Assembly: GCA_045592225.1 (NCBI GenBank)
Contig: JAZNUH010000102.1
Coordinates: forward strand, 1-18,490
Length of the DNA stretch: 18,490 bases
Direction: 5' to 3'
DNA from: JAZNUH01 sp045592225
GTDB lineage: Bacteria; Bacillota; Clostridia; UMGS1883; UMGS1540
Position 1 is the first letter of the stretch, and every line of letters begins with the position of its first letter. Below are positions 13,687-18,490 of this stretch, piece after piece. Made by a program: the position numbers and the translations under genes. Below the pieces are notes generated by a model, which was not told where the DNA came from, made no database searches, and saw only the letters and a list, made by a program, of their open reading frames with translations.

Positions 13687-16083
13687 ATGAAACTGGCAAG
13701 GATTGTCATAGACTGCCCTGCCAAACAACTGGATAAATATTTTGACTATGCTATACCCGAAGCCTTGCAAAGCAAGGCTTTAGTGGGTATGCGTGCAGAG
13801 GTACCCTTTGGACAGGGTGCAAAGCCAAGTATTGGATACATTATTAAAGTCTATGACGGAGACCCGCCTGAAGGATGCAAGAGCATTCTGAGCATACCGG
13901 ACAGTGAACCTTTGCTGTCAAAAGAGGCACTATATGAGGCGTACTGGATAAAATCGAGATATTTTTGTGCATTTTCAGAGGCGATACGCCTTTTTTTGCC
14001 CACTGGGGCAATTCGCAAGATTACCACTTGGGTAAGACTTTGCGCGGAAAATGAGTATAAAATCCGAACAGAACGCCAGAATAATATTGCTGCTTTTATA
14101 AGGGAAGCGGGCGGTATTTGTGAATATGAAAAAATCAAAGAAGTTATGGGGACATCGGTGACAAGCATTTTAAAAGAGATGGGCGATGAAGGCATAATTT
14201 CTTTTTCGCATACAAACGACGCAAAAGTAAAAGATAAATTTATAACCCTTGTAACTCTTGCTGAAGGTGAAATTCCCGAGTTGCCAGAAAAGATGCGGGC
14301 GCAGAAAAGGGCAATAAAAATACTGTCTGAATGTAAGGTGCTGAGTATGAGCGACCTGTGCCTGTTTGCATCGGTAACAAAGGCAACAGTTGACGCAATG
14401 CAGAGAAAGGGTATGGTCATTTACAGCCGGGCAGAAAGCCTGCGCAGCAGGAAGGGGTATAAAAGCACTGCAGACACAGAGGATGTTATACTTACCGCAG
14501 AGCAGAAAACGGCTATTGACGAAATACAAAATACAGGCAATAATGAATTTAAGCCGGTGCTTATTCACGGCGTTACCGGAAGCGGTAAAACCGAGGTTTA
14601 TATGCACGTAGTAAAGCGGGTTATTGACGAGGGCGGCAGTGCAATGATTCTTGTTCCCGAGATTGCACTGACACACCAGATGGTGGGCAGATTTACGCAG
14701 AAATTCGGCGAACTTGTAGCGGTGCTGCACAGCGGTCTTTCGCCTGTTGCACGTTACGACGAATGGAAACGCATAAAAAAGGGAAAGGCACGTGTGATTG
14801 TCGGAGCACGTAGTGCCGTGTTTGCACCCTGCCAAAACCTTAAAATTATAGTTGTTGACGAGGAACACGAGGATTCATACAAGTCTGAATCAGGAGTAAG
14901 GTACAACGCAAGAGAGGTGGCTCTTTGCCGAGCTAAAACAGAGGGCGCAAAGGTTGTGCTTGCCTCGGCAACCCCTTCTGTTGAAAGCTATTACAGGGCA
15001 CAAACAGGAACATATGCCCTTGTTGAAATGAATAAAAGATACAATAACGCACCTCTTCCTGACACACATATAGTAGATATGAGGGAAGAACTGCACGAGG
15101 GCAATCGTTCACCTGTCAGCAGATTCCTGAGAGAAGAAATTGAAAAAAACGTACAAAATGGGGAGCAGAGTATACTTTTCTTAAACAAGCGTGGGCATTC
15201 AAGCTTTGTTTCTTGCAGGGGATGCGGCTATGTACCGAAGTGCCCCAAGTGTTCTGTATCGCTTACCTATCACAGTATAAGCGAAAAACTTATATGCCAC
15301 TATTGCGGCTACAGGATAAATAATCCTGAAAAATGCCCTGAATGCGGAAGCACACATATAAAGGGATTTGGCACGGGAACGCAAAAACTTGAAGAAAGGC
15401 TTGAAAACGAGTTTGAGGGCAGAAAAATAATACGTATGGACACCGACACAACATCGGGCAGGGACGCGCACGAGAGGATACTCACCCGTTTTCGAGATGA
15501 AAATGTTGACATACTGTTGGGCACACAAATGATATCAAAGGGTCTTGACTTTCCAAATGTAACCCTTGTGGGTGTGCTTGCGGCTGACCAGTCGCTTAAT
15601 ACCGGGGATTACCGCGCGGCTGAACGCACCTTCTGTCAGATTACACAGGTTTGCGGAAGAGCCGGCAGAGGTGAAAAAAAAGGACGTGCAGTTATACAGA
15701 CGTATATGCCGGATCATCCTACCATAATTCAGGCAAGCAGACAGGATTACCGAAGCTTTTACGATGAGGAAATAATTATTAGAAATGCTTTGAAGTATCC
15801 ACCCTTTTGTGATATAATAGATATTAACCTTTCGGGTAGTGATCAGGAGAGGGTAAAAGAGACTGCAACGCAACTTTATGGAGAGGCTGAAAGGCTATTG
15901 GGAGATAAAATAAGACTTTACAGGCCGACCCCTTGCAGAATTGACAAAATAAATAATGTTTACCGCTGGCATTTCTGGATGAAGTGTGTCTTTGACAAGG
16001 AAATAAGCCGTGTGATAAATGAGATAATACGAAAGGAAAGAAGGATTAGCGTGATAGCAGATTTAAATCCCCTTTCCATATAG
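13687..16083 (+). CDS. priA: Primosomal replication restart helicase PriA
   Basis: A 798-residue superfamily 2 helicase, near the length of Bacillus PriA. In order: the N-terminal 3'-end-binding domain (ARIVIDCPAKQLDKYFDY), a winged-helix region, Walker A GVTGSGKT (295-302), DEEH (391-394), a zinc-binding insertion with eight Cys in pairs (510/513, 519/522, 537/540, 550/553), and helicase motifs including GTQMISKGLDF and QVCGRAGRG (near 655). PriA recognises stalled or repaired forks and loads the replicative helicase. The ribosome site is AGGTGAGG. A perfect 9-bp hairpin falls at codons 25-32 and a promoter-like sequence near codons 702-711. Both are within coding sequence and may be fortuitous. 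Confidence 0.97.
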   Translation: MKLARIVIDCPAKQLDKYFDYAIPEALQSKALVGMRAEVPFGQGAKPSIGYIIKVYDGDPPEGCKSILSIPDSEPLLSKEALYEAYWIKSRYFCAFSEAIRLFLPTGAIRKITTWVRLCAENEYKIRTERQNNIAAFIREAGGICEYEKIKEVMGTSVTSILKEMGDEGIISFSHTNDAKVKDKFITLVTLAEGEIPELPEKMRAQKRAIKILSECKVLSMSDLCLFASVTKATVDAMQRKGMVIYSRAESLRSRKGYKSTADTEDVILTAEQKTAIDEIQNTGNNEFKPVLIHGVTGSGKTEVYMHVVKRVIDEGGSAMILVPEIALTHQMVGRFTQKFGELVAVLHSGLSPVARYDEWKRIKKGKARVIVGARSAVFAPCQNLKIIVVDEEHEDSYKSESGVRYNAREVALCRAKTEGAKVVLASATPSVESYYRAQTGTYALVEMNKRYNNAPLPDTHIVDMREELHEGNRSPVSRFLREEIEKNVQNGEQSILFLNKRGHSSFVSCRGCGYVPKCPKCSVSLTYHSISEKLICHYCGYRINNPEKCPECGSTHIKGFGTGTQKLEERLENEFEGRKIIRMDTDTTSGRDAHERILTRFRDENVDILLGTQMISKGLDFPNVTLVGVLAADQSLNTGDYRAAERTFCQITQVCGRAGRGEKKGRAVIQTYMPDHPTIIQASRQDYRSFYDEEIIIRNALKYPPFCDIIDINLSGSDQERVKETATQLYGEAERLLGDKIRLYRPTPCRIDKINNVYRWHFWMKCVFDKEISRVINEIIRKERRISVIADLNPLSI
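13760..13780 (+). other. Perfect hairpin in early priA codons
   Basis: AAGCCTTGC (13760-13768) and GCAAGGCTT (13772-13780) form a perfect 9-bp stem around an AAA loop, 73 bases into priA. The bases after it (TAGTGGG) are not a T-tract, so it is not a terminator. It could affect translation or mRNA stability, or be a chance palindrome in the codons for EALQSKAL. Confidence 0.45.
15790..15818 (+). promoter_or_regulatory. Promoter-like sequence inside priA, upstream of def
   Basis: TTGAAG (15790-15795, four of six) is spaced 17 bases from a perfect TATAAT (15813-15818), about 280 bases before def. It could give extra transcription of def-fmt-rsmB, but in AT-rich codons such matches also arise by chance. 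Confidence 0.25.
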
Positions 16084-16097
16084 AGAGGACAGTACTT

Positions 16098-16574
16098 ATG
16101 GCACAGAGAAATATAAGAATAATCGGGGACGAACTTTTAAGAAAAAAATCAAGAGAGGTAACAGAAATAAATGAGCGTATTACAGACCTCCTTGACGACA
16201 TGGCAGAAACCATGTACGAAGCAAACGGAGTAGGTCTTGCAGCACCCCAGGTTGGTGTTTTAAGGCGGGTTGTTGTAATTGATGTGGGCGAAGGTCTTGT
16301 TGAGCTTATAAACCCCGTTATACTTGAAAGCAGCGGTGAAGACACACAGATGGAGGGCTGCCTTAGTGTACCTGACGATGTAGGTGAGGTTACAAGACCC
16401 ACATATGTTAAGGTCAGAGCACAAGACCGTGACGGCGAGGAATTTGAATTTGAAGCAAGAGATTTTTTTGCAAAAGCCGTTTGCCACGAGCTTGACCACC
16501 TTGACGGCGTGATTTTTGTTGATAAGGCGGTAACCCTTTATAAGAAAGACGAATGTGAATTTGATGAGGAGTAA
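16098..16574 (+). CDS. def: Peptide deformylase
   Basis: A 158-residue metallo-enzyme with the three deformylase motifs: GVGLAAPQVG (44-53), EGCLS (86-90, metal ligand Cys88) and HELDH (130-134, two metal-binding His and the catalytic Glu). It removes the formyl group from the N-terminal Met of new proteins, undoing the modification whose precursor Fmt makes. It lies 14 bases after priA and 6 bases before fmt, the usual priA-def-fmt order. The ribosome site AGAGGA lies upstream of the ATG. The C-terminal tail is acidic (DECEFDEE). Confidence 0.97.
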   Translation: MAQRNIRIIGDELLRKKSREVTEINERITDLLDDMAETMYEANGVGLAAPQVGVLRRVVVIDVGEGLVELINPVILESSGEDTQMEGCLSVPDDVGEVTRPTYVKVRAQDRDGEEFEFEARDFFAKAVCHELDHLDGVIFVDKAVTLYKKDECEFDEE

Positions 16575-16580
16575 CCTTAT

Positions 16581-17498
16581 ATGAATATACTTTTTATGGG
16601 AACGCCCGATTTTGCGGCAACATCACTGCGTGCACTCTGTGAAGCGGGTTATAATGTAACAGGTGTAATAAGTCAGCCGGACAAACCCAAAAATCGCGGA
16701 ATGCAAATGCAGGCAACCCCTGTAAAGCAGTGTGCACAGGAATTCGGAATAGATGTATATCAGCCTGAAAGCCTAAAAAATGGGGCGATACAGGACTATC
16801 TTGATAAAACAAAACCAGATGTAATTGTAGTAGTTGCATACGGCAAGCTTTTACCGCCTTATGTACTTGATTACCCTAAATACGGATGCATAAACATTCA
16901 TGGCTCTCTTTTACCTAAATACCGAGGTGCAGCGCCTATACAATGGAGTATTCTTTGTGGAGATAAGGTAACAGGGGTTACCTCTATGTATATGGCGCGT
17001 GGAATGGATACAGGTGATATGATACTCAAAAAAGAGGTTGATATTACCGACGATATGGATGCAGGCATGCTTCACGATGTACTTGCGGTAGCAGGGGCAC
17101 AGCTTTTGAAAGAAACCATTGAAGCTATAAAGGCAGGTACAGCACCACGTATTCCGCAAAATGAAGATGAAGCGACATACGCATCAATGCTTCGCAAGGA
17201 AATGGGACTGGTTGACTGGAACAAAAGCGCAGAAGAAATATGGTGCCAGATACGCGGACTTTCGCCATGGCCTTCGGCATATTCCTTTGCTGACGGAAAA
17301 AGGTTTAAAATTCTTTCTGCAAGTGTGTGTGATAAATCGGGGACGCCCGGTCAGGTGCTGGAAAATAAAAATTCAATTATAATTGCCACGGGTAAAGGCG
17401 CACTGGAAATTAATAAGCTTCAGTTTGAAAACAAGCGTGCAATGACTGCGGCAGAATATCTTGTAGGCAATAGCTTTGATAAGGTGCAGGTGGATTAA
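16581..17498 (+). CDS. fmt: Methionyl-tRNA formyltransferase
   Basis: A 305-residue protein of normal length with the N-terminal MNILFMGTPDFA, the catalytic formyltransferase core with Asn105 and His107 in NIHGSLLPKYRGAAPIQW, Asp143 in the MDTGDMI segment, and the C-terminal tRNA-binding domain (from about 205, including IRGLSPWPSAYS). It formylates Met on initiator tRNA using 10-formyl-tetrahydrofolate. The ribosome site GAGGAG overlaps the def stop. Its TAA is followed immediately by the ATG of rsmB, with no spacer. Confidence 0.97.
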   Translation: MNILFMGTPDFAATSLRALCEAGYNVTGVISQPDKPKNRGMQMQATPVKQCAQEFGIDVYQPESLKNGAIQDYLDKTKPDVIVVVAYGKLLPPYVLDYPKYGCINIHGSLLPKYRGAAPIQWSILCGDKVTGVTSMYMARGMDTGDMILKKEVDITDDMDAGMLHDVLAVAGAQLLKETIEAIKAGTAPRIPQNEDEATYASMLRKEMGLVDWNKSAEEIWCQIRGLSPWPSAYSFADGKRFKILSASVCDKSGTPGQVLENKNSIIIATGKGALEINKLQFENKRAMTAAEYLVGNSFDKVQVD

Positions 17499-18490
17499 AT
17501 GGGAATTTCGGCAAGAGAATGTGCTCTTCGTGCGCTTATCAATATAGCTAAAAACGGTGCGTATTCGGATAAGGCGGTAGACAGTGCTCTTTCAGGTACA
17601 GACTTTGATCCACGCGACAGGGCACTTGTAACAAATATTGTTTACGGAACGGTATCAAACCGCTTGCTTATTGATTATCGCATACAAAACGCCTCTAAAA
17701 TAAAAATAAAAAAGATGGATACATCGGTGCGCGAAATACTGCGTAGTGCCGTGTATCAGATATTTATGCTTGAAAAAATTCCAAACAGTGCGGCGGTAAA
17801 TGAAGCGGTAAAGCTTGCAAAAAAATATGCGTCGCGCAGTGTGGGTTTTATAAATGCAGTACTTCGCGGTGTAATATCAGCAGGCGAAATTTTGCCGGAC
17901 CAAAATAACACCCTTCAGTATTTAAGCGTTAAATACTCATATCCCGAGTGGATGGTAAAAAAGTGGTTATCCGAGCTTGGCAAAGAGGAGTGCGAGCAGT
18001 TGCTGGCGGCTGGTAATGCTAATCCTCCTGTAATTGTAAGGGTTAACTCATTAAAAGCAACAGAGGATAAGCTTTGCGATACCATGGAGTTTTCAAAGAC
18101 GGCGGTTGAGGGTGCATTGCTCTATAACGGCAAGGGCTCGCTTGTACAGTACAGTGAATTTAAAAACGGACTTTATTCTGTACAGGATACGGCATCTCAG
18201 CTTGCGGTAATTACCTTGGCTCCTCAGGCGGGTGAAAAGATACTTGATGTTTGTGCGGCACCCGGCGGCAAAACAACACACATGGCTGAACTTATGCAAA
18301 ACAAGGGCGAAATTATTGCCTGGGATATATATGAGCATAAAACAGATATAATTAAAAGAGCAGCAGAAAGACTGGGTATTACCATAATAAAGGCGGAATT
18401 ACATAATGCAAAAGAGCCTGTGCCCGAATATAAAGAAGGTTTTGATAAGGTGCTTGTTGATGCCCCCTGTTCAGGTCTTGGCATAATCCG
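17499..18490 (+). CDS. rsmB: 16S rRNA (cytosine-5) methyltransferase RsmB, 3' end outside window
   Basis: The frame is open from the ATG at 17499 to the right edge (330 full codons), so the gene is cut by the window; RsmB proteins are usually about 440 residues. The first 140 residues form an NusB-like RNA-binding domain (ARECALRALINIAKNGAYSD at the start). The SAM-dependent methyltransferase core follows with LDVCAAPGGKTTH (249-261), the WDIYEHK acidic loop and DAPCSG (321-326, Cys324), the Cys that releases the methylated product. The catalytic TC motif would lie beyond the edge. RsmB methylates C967 of 16S rRNA (Escherichia coli numbering). GGTGCAGG at the end of fmt may serve as ribosome site, and reinitiation directly after the fmt stop is likely. 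Confidence 0.96.
   Translation, partial: MGISARECALRALINIAKNGAYSDKAVDSALSGTDFDPRDRALVTNIVYGTVSNRLLIDYRIQNASKIKIKKMDTSVREILRSAVYQIFMLEKIPNSAAVNEAVKLAKKYASRSVGFINAVLRGVISAGEILPDQNNTLQYLSVKYSYPEWMVKKWLSELGKEECEQLLAAGNANPPVIVRVNSLKATEDKLCDTMEFSKTAVEGALLYNGKGSLVQYSEFKNGLYSVQDTASQLAVITLAPQAGEKILDVCAAPGGKTTHMAELMQNKGEIIAWDIYEHKTDIIKRAAERLGITIIKAELHNAKEPVPEYKEGFDKVLVDAPCSGLGII

Noticed and set aside
14170..14868. A 232-codon minus-strand open frame inside priA
   Set aside because: It is a shadow of the helicase domain of priA, with no motif and an unnatural Cys/His-rich composition.
1..18490. CRISPR arrays, tRNA or rRNA genes, insertion sequences, toxin-antitoxin or phage genes
   Set aside because: No repeat-spacer pattern, no tRNA-like cloverleaf in the short gaps, no transposase or integrase motif and no unassigned plus-strand gene space were found by eye.

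Overview
The window is a dense, almost fully coding stretch of a bacterial chromosome and looks like ordinary core genome of a low-to-moderate GC Firmicute, most probably a member of the Clostridia. The grounds are: strong AGGAGG-type ribosome sites; AT-rich spacers; heavy use of AGA and ATA codons; a Clostridia-style relA / metallo-hydrolase / hemZ block; and the Firmicute order yicC-remA-gmk-rpoZ-(coaBC)-priA-def-fmt-rsmB known from Bacillus subtilis. I cannot name a genus. No mobile element, CRISPR array, tRNA, rRNA or phage gene is visible.

Layout. Positions 1-4937 (+) hold the 3' two thirds of a Rel stringent-response enzyme, a metallo-beta-lactamase-fold hydrolase, the radical SAM protein HemZ and the DNA repair protein RadA, with gaps of 10 and 3 bases and then an 8-base overlap. 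Positions 6305-4930 (-) hold hisH-hisF, the two subunits of imidazole glycerol phosphate synthase. This pair converges on radA, overlaps it by 8 bases, and appears to use a terminator that lies inside the radA coding sequence. A 154-base divergent spacer (6306-6459) carries a promoter in each direction; it is the longest non-coding stretch, and no gap exceeds 300 bases. Positions 6460-8863 (+) hold a parvulin-type prolyl isomerase without a signal peptide, an Lrp/AsnC regulator and a class I/II aminotransferase. From 8923 to the right edge (+) ten genes follow with gaps of no more than 20 bases: rsfS, leuS, yicC, remA, gmk, rpoZ, priA, def, fmt and the start of rsmB. A good sigma-A-type promoter at 8861-8889 begins at the aminotransferase stop codon.

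How the genes work together. The last block is a growth-linked set: ribosome silencing (RsfS), tRNA charging (LeuRS), RNA turnover (YicC), GMP to GDP conversion (Gmk), RNA polymerase omega (RpoZ), replication restart (PriA), formylation of initiator tRNA and removal of the formyl group (Fmt, Def), and 16S rRNA methylation (RsmB). Rel at the left edge makes and degrades (p)ppGpp; in Firmicutes this alarmone inhibits Gmk, so the two ends of the window are linked by known regulation. HisH and HisF act together in histidine synthesis. The isomerase-Lrp-aminotransferase unit is probably an amino-acid-responsive operon, but its substrate cannot be read from the sequence.

I found no previously undescribed system. 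The points most worth a second look are the hisHF terminator embedded antisense in radA, the signal-less parvulin tied to an Lrp-aminotransferase pair, the ten-gene run headed by rsfS-leuS without room for a T-box, a perfect hairpin early in priA, two promoter-like sites inside genes, and the absence of coaBC and dtd from positions where related genomes often have them.
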